The notes: a model not told the origin generated them from the letters alone. A stretch of 11,979 bases of DNA from Euperipatoides rowelli (GCA_003024985.2 PXIH01S0006290.1); one strand, 5' to 3'. Numbered from the stretch's first letter, positions 1 to 8,952 are shown. Translations and numbers: made by a program.

Positions 1-819
1 TCTCTAATATAATAAAAGGTAAGTTGTGTCATTCTGTCACGCTTGAAGTGTTATTCTGATAAACATACAAACAATTACTTTATTTTAAAACATATTTCTA
101 TCCACATTTTGATGGCCTTTTAGGAAAAATAAATGCACCCCACACCTCCCTCCAACCCCATTAGTTGCCCACCTCCCCTCTGAATCCCTAAGAATACTTA
201 AGAGTATCTAAGAATACCTAAAAGTACCTTAGAATAACTAAGAGTACCCAAGAATACCTGAGTACCTAATATGTAAGAATACTTAAGAATACCTATGAGT
301 AGCTAATACATGAGTATGTAAGAGCACCTAAGAATAGCTAAGACTACCTTAGAGTAACTAAAAGTACCTAAGAATATCTAAGAGTACCTAAGAAGACAAG
401 AGTATCCAAGAATACCTAAGAGTTCCTAAGAATATGTAAGAATAACTAAGAATACTTATGAGTACGGTACCTAAGAATAAATAAGCGTACGTAAGAATAC
501 CTAAGAGCACCTAAGAATACCTAATAGTACCTAAGAATATGTAAGAATACTTAAGAGTACCTATGAGTACCTAAGAGTAGCAAAGAATACATAAGAGTAC
601 AGAAGAATACCTAAGAGCACCTAATAATACCTAAGAGCACCTAATAATACCTAAGAGTACCTAAGACTACCGACTATTTTTACAAATAAAAGGCCGTCAA
701 AATACGGACAGAAATATGTTTTAAAATAAATTGATTAAAGTAATTGTTTGGATGTTTATCAGAATAACGCTTCTCAAGCGTGACAGAATGACATAACTTG
801 ACTTTTATTATATTAGTGA
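1..819. mobile_element. Long-TIR (foldback-like) element with minisatellite core
   Basis: The left arm (1-121) and right arm (687-819) are inverted repeats of each other along their whole length. Reading inward, both outer tips share CTAATATAATAAAAG, preceded by TCT on the left and TCA on the right. Both inner tips share GGCCTTTTA. The arms differ by scattered substitutions and a small indel, so the element is old. The interior is a 10-bp tandem repeat with no coding frame. The left tip coincides with the window edge, so no target-site duplication can be tested and the true boundary could lie outside. The TC-initial tip followed by CTAATATAATAAA resembles 5' ends I associate with animal Helitron-type elements. 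The long inverted arms instead suggest a foldback-type DNA element. Classification is open, but the repeat structure itself is clear. Confidence 0.8.
187..671. repeat. 10-bp minisatellite, about 48 units
   Basis: This is an almost unbroken run of degenerate 10-mers close to CTAAGARTAC, where R alternates, often strictly, between G and A. That makes a 20-bp higher-order unit of an AAGAGTACCT half and an AAGAATACCT half. The 10-bp register is kept for most of nearly 500 bp, with a few short slips (for example near 260-300 and 395-480). It has frequent stops and no useful reading frame. The array fills the space between the two arms of the long-TIR element and appears to belong to it. Confidence 0.9.
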
Positions 820-823
820 TAAA

Positions 824-1440
824 TCAGGTTTTATTTATAGAGCCGGAATTTTTTTTCTTCCCTATAACTGCACTTATTATTTTTGTATTATTTCCATTGT
901 GTTGTACTTCAGGTTACTTTTTTAGTAATGTTCGGTTGTAGTGTTTTAATTTTTGTTAAGGTTTTTTTTTTTATTATTGGTAATCATAAAGTAACAGCGA
1001 TTTAAATTTCTAAGAAATTAGATTATTTCAACTTACACTGTAAAACAAGAAAAAACGAGTTACAAAGTTTTCTCATAATCTTAAATTTTTATCCTAAAAT
1101 TTGTTAAATTCTTGTTTTGACTATTAATAGTGGGCCCTAAATGAGCTCTATCAGTATTTTTATCATCTTGTGAAGCTTGAGGCACCACTAAATAGCACAA
1201 TGTAAATTTTATCCACCTCAATATTACATGAAAAACAATCGCCAAATTACCTGCCTAGATCTATCTTATAATCTACTGTAATCATTGGGCATATTCTTTC
1301 TGTTCTCTCTTCTATAATTACTAAAGGTAAACCTAAACTCAGGTTCAGTTGCATTTTATTGTGGGTTAATTAAAATGCATTAATAGATGTTAATGAATAT
1401 CTAGTTCAACTTAAGTTGTATACTATATCTTTATACTGCT
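824..1440. other. AT-rich stretch, nothing recognised
   Basis: This is AT-rich sequence with a few T runs. I see no open frame of useful length, no SINE boxes and no inverted repeat with a target duplication. Confidence 0.5.
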
Positions 1441-1613
1441 ACGGTTCTTAGAGAACCAATGTACTGAGTTAAAAAATACTGGCAAGCCAGGGAAACAACC
1501 CGTTCCAAAGATGGCTTGACTGAGACGCGAACATGGAAAGTCTCGGCTTATGTCATCGTCCTGTTTTACAACCTGCATGATACAGACAACGGCACAAGGA
1601 TGGGACTTATCGG
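1441..1613 (-). mobile_element. tRNA-derived SINE, family 2, copy 1
   Basis: On the minus strand the element starts near 1613 and runs leftwards. A box-B-like sequence, GTTCGCGTCTC (plus-strand 1522-1532), follows a tRNA-like head whose box A is weak. The body after box B shares TGGAACGG, then a TGTTTCCCTGG-type block, and the end at 1441-1475 (GGTTCTTAGAGAACC on the plus strand, then an A run) with the copy at 5851-6028. The two copies match in order and spacing with many substitutions, so they are diverged members of one family. The right edge abuts the poly(A) tail of the next SINE. Confidence 0.6.
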
Positions 1614-1614
1614 G

Positions 1615-2048
1615 TTTTTTTTTTAAAATAAATTTCCCGAAGGAAACTGCGTAATTTTATTGACTAGTATTTACAAGACAGTATTTTATATATTTTACAT
1701 TCTTATACAGGATACAACAGTGATGCTATAGCTCTGAGTCCGTTTTTCGTTCTTCAGGTGAGCGTAATTCCAATTTTGTCAGAAATTTCCGTACTTGGTT
1801 TCACTGTAACGAGAAAAAATCACGTGCCGTACGATGACGAAAGAAAATTCCATCATCCCTCAGCACCAGGGCAGCCCAGGGGATCGAACCAACGCCCCCC
1901 CCCCCCTTATACTTAGTATCCCTGTAACAAGAAAAAATCCCTCTATCACCCCTCAGCACCAGTGATGTCTGGGGATCGAACCTACCCCCCCCTTATACAC
2001 ACAGCTCCAATCCAGCAGTAGCCTTAATCCACTGGACCACCGGAGCTG
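1615..2048 (-). mobile_element. tRNA-derived SINE, family 1, copy 1
   Basis: The element reads on the minus strand from 2048. Box A is TGGTCCAGTGG (complement of 2029-2039) and box B is GGTTCGATCCC (complement of 1972-1982), about 46 bp apart, as in a tRNA-like pol III promoter. A body follows and ends in an A-rich tail (T run at 1615-1624 on the plus strand). TCGGGTTTTT occurs at 1610-1619 and again at 2055-2064, a candidate 10-bp target-site duplication, weakened by its T run. The copy is longer than its relatives because the box B region is duplicated. It is noncoding and would need LINE machinery in trans to move. Confidence 0.75.
1798..2000 (-). repeat. Partial tandem duplication inside SINE family 1 copy 1
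   Basis: Segments 1798-1914 and 1915-2000 are direct repeats of the same SINE region. Each has a CTGTAACRAGAAAAAATC block, a CCCTCAGCACCAG block, a GGGATCGAACC box B (1880-1890 and 1972-1982) and a C run followed by CTTATAC. The first C run is C12 (1895-1906). The copies differ in length and by substitutions, so the duplication is not recent. Only the right-hand copy keeps a box A. Confidence 0.75.
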
Positions 2049-2310
2049 TTTCAGTCGGGTTTTTGTTTAAGTGTTATCCATCTTAAGCATAACTGAAAAG
2101 TTCTGCTTGATTTATTTGTGAAACATATACTGGATATAAAACTGACTACACAAGTTCATGTTTACCTTTACTAATACCGGTACATGAACTTTAGAAGAGA
2201 GGACAGGAGACTCCCCATTGATTACAGTAGAATGTAAGAAAGATCTAGGCGGTAATTTGGTGATTATTTTTCATGGTTGATAAGGACAACAGACACAAGT
2301 TGATATAGCG

Positions 2311-2696
2311 CAGGGCTTGACGCTTATTATGGCAATGGCGGCAAATGCCATCATATCTTTAAAAATGCCACCCAAGATGCACAAGCAGTGGCAAATATTT
2401 GCCATCCATTTTTTTATGGTCACAAGTTTAAAGTATCTAATTAGCAAGTGACATTTAACCATATTCCCCTTGTTTACCCATAAATAGTAATACAATATTT
2501 AAAAACACACATGTTTAGAATATTCACACAACTTTAGTATTATATATCTCATGTTTTAATACATGTATGGTAGTTAAATATAAATCTTTGCGAACAATCA
2601 AAAGAGTTGCCATTCATACCTGAAAGTTGCCACCCATTGGTCTTTTAGGGAGGCAACTTGTTGCCGCCCATTAAAAAAAATGAATGTCGGACCCTG
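2311..2696. mobile_element. Small TIR element, CAGGG ends, 5-bp TSD (hAT-like)
   Basis: The element begins CAGGGCTTGACG and ends with the complement of CAGGGTCCGACA. The inverted similarity runs about 35 bp inward to a shared ATGGCGGCAA or ATGGGCGGCAA. TAGCG flanks both sides directly (2306-2310 and 2697-2701), giving a perfect 5-bp target duplication. CAGGG tips are typical of hAT elements. Classical hATs make 8-bp duplications, but a 5-bp hAT subgroup has been described. GGCAA and TTGCC motifs recur inside, including the perfect 16-bp palindrome at 2389-2404. At 386 bp it cannot code for a transposase and is non-autonomous. The open frame on the minus strand here is incidental. Confidence 0.65.
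2389..2404. repeat. Perfect 16-bp palindrome
   Basis: TGGCAAATATTTGCCA reads identically on both strands. It lies just inside the left end of the CAGGG element. A second hairpin, GGCAAC-TT-GTTGCC (2652-2665), lies just inside the right end. Paired subterminal motifs of this kind often serve as transposase-binding repeats; that role is inferred. Confidence 0.75.
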
Positions 2697-2947
2697 TAGC
2701 GGCTGCAGTATTATCTAAATTATAAAATTTCTGTTTTATATTCTAGAAAATCTTTATTTTTATAACTGAAATAATGCTAAAAGACAAACTTGTTGCCCAA
2801 ATAAAAAACGGGATGGCGAGATAGCACAGTATTTCTGCACTGAACAAAACACTTATGTTGATTTCAGGCTGACCAAATATTGTGCTAAAGTTTTAAATAG
2901 TAATCATTTTTTATTATTTTCTTCTGTTTTTCAATTTACTTCTAAAC

Positions 2948-3594
2948 ATTTTTTTTTAAAAAATAAATTTCTCAAAAGAAATATTTATTTACAATTGTTT
3001 TACGTATACATTCAAATCATAATTTGTACGTTTCATCTGTATCATTCGTTCGACTTCTTATGGCGACCATTTTCCATTGTGCGTTCTATCAAGAGATGCT
3101 AAAAGCGGGAGGAATAATCCACATTCTTAGCACATGATCAAAATGAATAGAAGCCTTAAATTTTTGTTTACAGTTCTAACCTTACCTTAACCCTAACTCC
3201 AACTATGTATTAAACCCACTTGGCCCCAACCCTATGATGATCTAGAGGTGAAATAATCCTTTTTAGATCGATTTCGAGAATTTTGACACAACTTCCGGCA
3301 GCCCTGCTGTATTGACAAAAATATATGCGCAGATGACAAAAACAAATGTGGTAAATGTGGATTATTCAGCCAGTTTCTAGACACAACTGTTCTATCAAGT
3401 CAGGTTATCTAGGTCAGTAATCATTGTATCACCAATTATACTAAATGTCTGAAATGAAAAAAAAATTCCCAGTGCTGTCTCAAGTCAGAAGAAACTACTC
3501 ACATTGGACCTGCCCTGAGGTCGACGATACAATCTCAGTATATGTACAAGCGCACCGGCTCCATGCTCAATGACACATGACCACCAGGGCCTTG
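2948..3594 (-). mobile_element. tRNA-derived SINE, family 1, copy 2 (interrupted)
   Basis: The T-rich tail and AATAAATTTCTC block (2948-2975, plus-strand reading) match the tail of copy 1 (AATAAATTTCCC). The next blocks (TTTATTTACAAT, then ATAAT..TAC) match copy 3. After an inserted element (3094-3388), similarity resumes with a GAAATGAAAAAAAAATTC block. It ends near a head with GGCTCC..GACCACCAGGGC, comparable to GCTCC..GACCACCGGAGC of copy 1. Box B is badly eroded around 3520-3535. Without the insert and one flank copy it is about 340 bp, in line with the other two copies. This is the weakest of the three assignments. Confidence 0.5.
3094..3388. mobile_element. Small TIR element with 11-bp TSD inside a SINE
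   Basis: GTTCTATCAAG occurs exactly at 3083-3093 and 3389-3399, flanking the element as an 11-bp direct repeat. Inside, GAATAATCCACATT (3112-3125) has a perfect inverted partner at 3354-3367. A looser inverted match extends outward to the direct repeats, giving imperfect terminal repeats of about 33 bp. Target duplications of 9-11 bp are characteristic of Mutator-like elements, so a MULE-type non-autonomous element is the best guess. At 295 bp it has no coding capacity. The flanking sequence on both sides aligns to one SINE, which supports insertion. Confidence 0.5.
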
Positions 3595-3610
3595 ACAAAA
3601 TAATAAATGT

Positions 3611-4690
3611 ATTTTTTCTTTTTTCGTCTAAATATGTTTCACCTGAAGGTAAGAAACGAATCATTTATTTACAATATTTACAAGTTATTTTTTTTTGTGA
3701 AATTATAATGTACATGATTTTTGTCGTCTGCACATAAGTATCTCTCAGGCGTTTCTTCGCTGTCACTAGGGTTGCCACCTTTCAAAAATATGAATAAGGG
3801 ACACAAAATAATTTTGATAAGCTTTTTTTTTTGGAAATTTTTACTTTGATAAGCTTTTTTAAGCTTATTTAAAAGAATCACAAGCAAGTTAACATTAGGC
3901 TAAGAATTTAAAAAAAAAAAATTGATTATCTGTACACAAATGACCTGTTTAGATTAATGTACTAAAGTTACTATACTGTAGGCTATTTGTTTTTCTTTTT
4001 GTTTTATTTATCTTTTGACATGTCTACCTGATGCTTTTTTTTTTTTGTTTTAATATACTGTATATTGTATAAAAGCAAAATTGCTCATAACTACAATCTG
4101 AAATAAATTAAATATCTAAATGAAATATATTCTTGTTAATCCAGCAGAAAGCATTCTATTTGAATATTTACTTACACAAGCTAAAGATTTATTAAATATT
4201 TTTTATTCCGCAGAGCCCGATAGCAAACGCTCACGACAAAAAAACAAAAAACTTAAAAATTAAATTATTCAGAAAACTGTGAGCATATTTCAATATACTG
4301 TAAGTTGTCAGTTGATAGTAACTTTCTATTAGTAAGCTGGCCTAATAATTCAAACAATAATTTCTAGCTGTTTAGAAATTTAGAAAATACGGGAAAATTA
4401 ACAGTGCAGGCGGGACGCGTGATTTGCCGCCTGAAAACGGGATGTCTCGGCTAATACGGGACGGGTGGCAACCCTAGCTGTCACATTGTTTGGTTTGTCA
4501 TATCTTTCAAGTCTTTGCCATAAATCGATTTTTCAAACTATTAGTATCTCTAGAAAGAGGAAAAATCACAGGTGCATGCTATCTGTGAAAGAAAATTCAT
4601 TATTTTCCGCAGCTAGACTGTCCAGAATCGAACCTTTGACCCTTTCCATGCACTAGCTTCGGTAGTCAACAGCCCAGATCACTGGAGCTT
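3611..4690 (-). mobile_element. tRNA-derived SINE, family 1, copy 3 (split by hAT)
   Basis: On the minus strand, box B AGGTTCGATTCT (around 4624-4634) is strong, and a box-A-like CCAGTGATCTGGG lies at the complement of 4673-4685. The body has a GAAAGAAAATTC block and a GGAAAAATCAC block that match copy 1 in order. It is then broken by a 710-bp hAT-like element and resumes through TATTTACAAG and CTGAAGG to a T-rich tail near 3611-3630. Without the hAT and one target copy it is about 362 bp. The short plus-strand open frame at 4465-4656 crosses the hAT end and SINE body and is not a gene. Confidence 0.6.
3767..4476. mobile_element. Non-autonomous hAT-like element with perfect 8-bp TSD
   Basis: The ends are a perfect 13-bp inverted repeat, TAGGGTTGCCACC (3767-3779) and its complement (4464-4476). 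GCTGTCAC flanks it exactly on both sides (3759-3766 and 4477-4484), the 8-bp duplication expected of hAT transposition. The right subterminal region repeats an ACGGGA-like motif at about 4389, 4437 and 4456, plus GCGGGAC at 4410. The left side has only one similar site (AAGGGACA). Such subterminal repeats are known transposase-binding sites in hAT elements. The 710-bp interior is AT-rich without coding potential, so it would depend on a transposase from elsewhere. Confidence 0.85.
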
Positions 4691-5850
4691 GTACACTTCT
4701 AAATATTAATTCACTGTAATTACAAATTTTTATGAATATATGCATTTTCATCCTAGTATAGAATTAAATGAGAATCAATTTTTTTTTTTAAAAAAAATCA
4801 CAATTTATTCACAAGTAAATATAAATTAAAAATAGGGATATACTTAATTTTAATAGCTTTATTTCTTTTAAAATTTTCAGCAGGTTGTGTAAGTATACAT
4901 AAGTATATAACACTAATGGCTCTTCGAATTCTACTAAAATTACATTAATTTTCACATCACAATTTACATTGCTGCTGATGGAAGCTCAACAGGGGGCGCC
5001 TCAATCCAGCAACATTTTTGTTGAACAGAAAACAAGACTGGAAATGATTTGTTACCAAGGCTAATTGAAAATTTTGAAAACTGCACAATACAAAGCAAAA
5101 GTAAAAACAAATTAGAATATTTTTAAATTCTATTGGATGATTAAATAATATTAATTTTGTATTTAAATGAATCTAACAAATATAAATATTTTATTTACTT
5201 TCAAATTCGAGCAGATAAACTAATAAGCTCTTAAAGCCAAACATTTCACACTACATTAGTGTTAATAGGACAACAAATAACACTAAAAATTGGTTTGGTT
5301 CAGGTTCAACAATAATTGAATGGTAATAAAACTTTAAAAGTTGGTTAAGTGAATATTGGATGTTTTATTAGTGGCTAAACTATTTCAACCTATGACAAAA
5401 CAAAATTATAATTTGAGGAAAATGAAATTTCAACAATATTTAATATATATTGTTAAATAATTTATTGAATATTTATTGTTAAATTCATTTTATAAAGAAA
5501 ATGCCAATTGTAAGATCAACTTGATTCTTTTTTATCAGGATGCTTGGAATAGGAATAATACACTAAATAGAGATCAATAGATGTGTGTTGGTTTTATAAA
5601 AAAATATTTATGGCACAAAATTGAAACATTGCTTTTATAATTGCATTTCAATTTATTATTTTAATACATTACGTTGTATAGAAAATGTTAAAGGGGACCG
5701 TTATGTCAAATACTTTTGTTCCTTTATAAATATATTTGACTGAACAGTTTTGGGAATATACAACATTATTTGATAGATTTAAATAATAATAAAAAAAATA
5801 CCACTATGTAATTTTGACTACCTTTTTAGATTTCCTAAAATAAAAGAATT
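4691..5850. other. AT-rich stretch, no gene recognised
   Basis: This is AT-rich sequence (many ATTTA and TTTAAA runs) between SINE copies. A frame of about 35 codons around 4955-5070 is open but matches nothing I recognise. The only site worth noting is the CTCF-like motif at 4986-5000. Confidence 0.5.
4986..5000 (+). promoter_or_regulatory. CTCF-like binding motif
   Basis: TCAACAGGGGGCGCC agrees at 13 of 15 positions with the animal CTCF core CCASYAGRKGGCRSY. It is a rare GC-rich island in AT-rich surroundings. CTCF is a conserved bilaterian architectural protein. Occupancy cannot be judged from sequence, and a chance match is possible. Confidence 0.35.
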
Positions 5851-6028
5851 ACAGGTTCGTAAAGAGCCGGCATACCGAGTAAAAAAATCTTTAGTTAAGA
5901 TGTTCTTAACCAGGGGAAAACACCGTTCCATAACCGACTCAGCTAAGAATCTAACCGGTGATATTCCCAGCAATTGACCTCGCCGTGATAGCAGCCAGCA
6001 TCGCTACCGACTGAACCACCAAGTCAGG
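5851..6028 (-). mobile_element. tRNA-derived SINE, family 2, copy 2
   Basis: The head is on the right and reads on the minus strand. Box A TGGTTCAGTCGG (complement of 6007-6018) is nearly ideal, and box B GGTTAGATTC (complement of 5947-5956) lies about 50 bp further on. The body shares TGGAACGG, the following TTTTCCCCTGG block and the terminal GGTTCGTAAAGAGCC region with the copy at 1441-1613. It is diverged, and no target duplication was found. Confidence 0.7.
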
Positions 6029-8040
6029 ATGATATTATTTCTATTTGGGCTATACATGAATTAATTTTTAAAGGAGGATATAAAATATGTTTTTTTTGAA
6101 GAAAATAAAAGTTACACTATTTGAGATTTTAATCATTTTTTCCCCTCACACAAAACTCATGTAAATAAGCAATATTTTATTTTATGACGATTATGCACAG
6201 CCATTAAATTTTAGAAACGTAATGTTATAACAAGTAGAAAAAAAGACCCATTATACCCACTACTAGTTAGATCAGAGACGATTGCTCAACTATTTTATTT
6301 ATTTTTCTTCCCAAGAAAATATATTTAAACTAATGTATGGGTGGTTAATTGTTACCAATCAGCTGTCAATTTTACTATGATGATGGTATCGTTTTCTTAA
6401 GTAGTTCCCCAGCAATATAATTTTTTTTTATTTTTCTTTAGAAATAAAAATATTTTATTGTTGGGTGGCAATTTAACTAACTATCTGATGCAATTTATAT
6501 ATATCAAGAATCGCTTATAGACCTTCCTTTTTGCAGCAGTAAAAACTATTTAAAAAAAAAAAAAACATGCAAATTATTAAAAAAAAAATTGAATAAACAG
6601 CTGGAAGTAGCTATGATGAAATGGCATTGGCATATGATCCAATTTCATAGAGGGAGCCAATTACCCACTTCAATGGCACTATTTCCCCCCCCCCCCCTTT
6701 TTTTTTTTATTTAAGGAAAATACACAAAAATAAATAGTTTTACCATAACTTAAAAAAATTAAGCTGGCTATACTATAATTTCTTAATCCATTGTAGCCTT
6801 ACATTATTTTTCCGTCAAATATGATAAAATATTTATTACTTTGAATGTAAATTCCCATTAGATTTTTTTTTTAACCAAAGATGAACGTGACCTGTTTAAT
6901 TAATTACTTTTTTTCTTCGTAATAGAACATACTGTAGATTTAAAATTTTGATACATTTTAAAAAAAAAAAAAAAAAAGATTTTTCAGTAGGAAATTACTC
7001 GTATTGACATACGGTTCTCTTATGTATTTGTGAAGCTAAATATGAAAACTAATATTTGACAAATTCCTCAACAAAATCTTTATTGTGCAGATAGTCAATT
7101 GTTAGAATTTGAAATGCAAAATTATTAAGCCCTGATGAGAATATTGTGCCTTCTTATCTTAAAAAAAAAAAGTTATGTTCTGATTAAATAAAAGGTTAAT
7201 TAGATACAAAGCTCTGAGTAAGCTGCAGTTAACAAATAAAATTAATTCCACCAATACCAATCAAAATTATGGCCAGAGGTGAAGTTGATAAGAGAATTAT
7301 ATATTTTTAAGCGAATGTACAATGAGTTTATAAAACTGAGATAAGAATACAAATAAATAAATATATATAATTTATGTCTTTGACAATGAAGAAAACAATG
7401 GCCATTTTAAATGGTTTTAATGGAAGTACGTAAGACGAGCGAAGTCAGAAATGGAATGTTACTTTTTTTTTAGCGCATACACACACACAAAGAAATTGCA
7501 GTTCACTTAAGGCATTGTCCAAAAGTTCAAACTGTATAAAATAAAAATATTTAGGCAAATATCAAATTTCGAAACTAAATCCACATATCCCATGGCCGCA
7601 AATCAACTTCCAGTCTTAGTTTACCTTAACAATGACTCCTGTTAGATCCGGAATTGAGGAACAAAAATTCCGATATCAACTGGGAGAAAGTGTGCTAATT
7701 TTTCATATTAAACTTGCAAAATAAGGGATTCAAAGAGAAAGAAAGATAGGACTGAAATCTCAAAATGTATTTGCTCTCATTTGTAATAAAGGATAAAAAG
7801 TTTAAAGGGTTGGCTAAGAAAATTTGAGCCAAACTGTAGGAAAATTTGCCAGAGCCCTCTATACTTCCTTTTTTTTTTTTAAGACGGAATAAGTACAAAA
7901 CTGAAAATGCCTCTGGCTACAATATCACAGCTAATCATAATAAACTGGTTCAGAATGTAAAATTTGGAGAATCAATTTCAGAAAAGAAACCACACACAAA
8001 TACGCAAAATAACAAAGAAAATAAATTGGATAAATACTAA
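6029..8040. other. AT-rich stretch, no gene recognised
   Basis: This is low-complexity AT-rich DNA with many A and T runs (A17 near 6961, for example). Open frames on both strands at 7695-8040 are overlapping and compositionally biased, and I reject them as genes. A frame near 6594-6720 stays open but ends in the poly-C/poly-T tract and resembles nothing known. The region lies downstream of the minus-strand gene end. Confidence 0.5.
6682..6708. repeat. Homopyrimidine tract, C13 then T11
   Basis: Three T are followed by thirteen C and eleven T, an uninterrupted pyrimidine run of 27 bases. It is prone to slippage and can in principle form a triplex. C runs also occur at 1895-1906, 1984-1992, 10151-10159 and 10727-10735. 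Confidence 0.9.
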
Positions 8041-8157
8041 AAAAAGTATCATTCAACTATATGATTGTTTGTTTTAAAATGGGTTTATTTTGCTTAAGGC
8101 AAATTATTGTCAAACTGAAGGATTCTTTGTTTGAAATTATAATCATGAATTTTACTT

Positions 8158-8847
8158 TTTATTTAGCCCAAATTACCTTTTATGGTTTAATTTCATAGGC
8201 GCATTAAATTAATACCATCTTAACCGTTTCTGCTAAAGAATGACGATAGTATTTCATATATACATACAGAAGTCACTTTTTTAAATAAAATTTTCTAACA
8301 GGATGATAATGATCCTCCTCACACCCAATTCTCTTTTAATGAATATATTTCTATATCAAATGACACTAAATTAGGCTGAAACAGGGCGGAGGCGGATCTA
8401 AATTTAGATGAATTTTTTTTTTTACAAAAAAGCTATTCAACTAAAATTCAATAAATGATTGAAACAGTAGATATCTTTTTTTAAAATTTGATGGCAAGTC
8501 GAGGCTTAGAGATCTTGTTTGACAATATAATAATCGTAAAACTTCCAGATTGTAGACATATTGTCCTAAACTTTGATAATAATGATTAGCAGTGGTATTG
8601 AAAGCTTTGAAAACTGGAATATATTTCAGATTCCATTTGATGGGGACAAAAAAAAAAAAAAAATAGGAAGGGAAGCACTGAGATTGTTTTGACAAATAAA
8701 AACAAAATAATAATCCCTTCAAGAAACTAGCTCACAATTGGAGCTAAGAATGGTATAATTACAATAAGGAGCTATAGGAGAACTTTATACACTTTACACA
8801 GGACTTTGTACACAAAATCTGAGGCCTCGGCTACTTTCGGACGAGGG
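8158..8847 (-). other. Probable 3' UTR of the ASAP-like gene (end uncertain)
   Basis: Sequence directly after the TGA at 8848-8850 on the minus strand must be transcribed if the exon call is right. The first canonical AATAAA on that strand is at 8163-8158, giving a UTR of about 690 nt. Another lies at 8089-8084. No other coding signal is seen; the minus-strand frame at 8441-8722 is A/T-run driven. The end point is a guess. Confidence 0.3.
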
Positions 8848-8922
8848 TCATTCTATTAACATATGAACAAAACTGACGGGGAACATTCCTCGCCGCTCCG
8901 GATGGTTTTCAATCATTCCTTC
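8848..8922 (-). CDS. Terminal exon of an ASAP-family ArfGAP (end of SH3 domain)
   Basis: On the minus strand, a long T run, a C-rich stretch and TTTCTATAG (ending 8923) form a textbook 3' splice site. The exon then reads in phase 0 for 24 codons to TGA (8850-8848). The peptide starts EGMIENHPE and continues RRGMFPVSFVHMLIE. This is the end of an SH3 domain: the turn after the WW pair, then G-x-F-P-x-S-F-V. The exact PVSFVH ending a few residues before the stop is the hallmark I know from the C termini of ASAP1 and ASAP2, with identical spacing from WW to the RRG/RKG turn. ASAP proteins are multidomain Arf GTPase-activating proteins (BAR, PH, ArfGAP, ankyrin, SH3) acting at membranes and focal adhesions; their SH3 binds proline-rich partners such as FAK-family kinases. 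Earlier exons, including the first part of the SH3, were not found in the window. Another SH3 protein remains possible. Confidence 0.75.
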   Translation of the reverse strand, partial: EGMIENHPERRGMFPVSFVHMLIE

Positions 8923-8952
8923 CTATAGAAATAGAGGGGAAAAAAAAACATT
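8923..8952 (-). promoter_or_regulatory. 3' splice acceptor
   Basis: Read on the minus strand, this is a run of about nine or ten T, then CCCCTCTATTTCTATAG, immediately before the SH3 exon. The strong polypyrimidine tract and TATAG acceptor support the exon call and fix the first exon base at 8922. Confidence 0.75.

Noticed and set aside
187-671. Possible CRISPR-like array
   Set aside because: The units are contiguous 10-mers without unique spacers in a eukaryotic context.
2271-2495. 74-codon minus-strand open frame
   Set aside because: It lies across the CAGGG-ended element, has no recognisable domain, and shows no splice or start context.
3180-3235. Telomere-like TTAACCCTAAC sequence
   Set aside because: Only about one to two imperfect units are present, not enough to call an interstitial telomere.
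3678-3887. 69-codon minus-strand open frame
   Set aside because: It crosses the SINE/hAT junction at 3767, is lysine- and phenylalanine-rich from A/T runs, and has no homology I recognise.
4955-5070. Short plus-strand frame around the GC-rich patch
   Set aside because: It is about 35 codons with no acceptor or donor context and no known similarity.
5428-5480. AT-rich palindromes around AACAATATT
   Set aside because: These are expected by composition, with no flanking duplications or boundaries.
7695-8040. Overlapping open frames on both strands
   Set aside because: Both are compositionally biased by A/T runs, overlap in antisense, and contain no domain signature.
8382-8400. CAGGGCGGAGGCGGATCT resembling a hAT tip
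   Set aside because: No inverted partner or target duplication was found nearby.
8441-8722. 93-codon minus-strand open frame downstream of the SH3 exon
   Set aside because: It contains a run of phenylalanines from a poly(A) tract, has no domain, and lies in the inferred 3' UTR.
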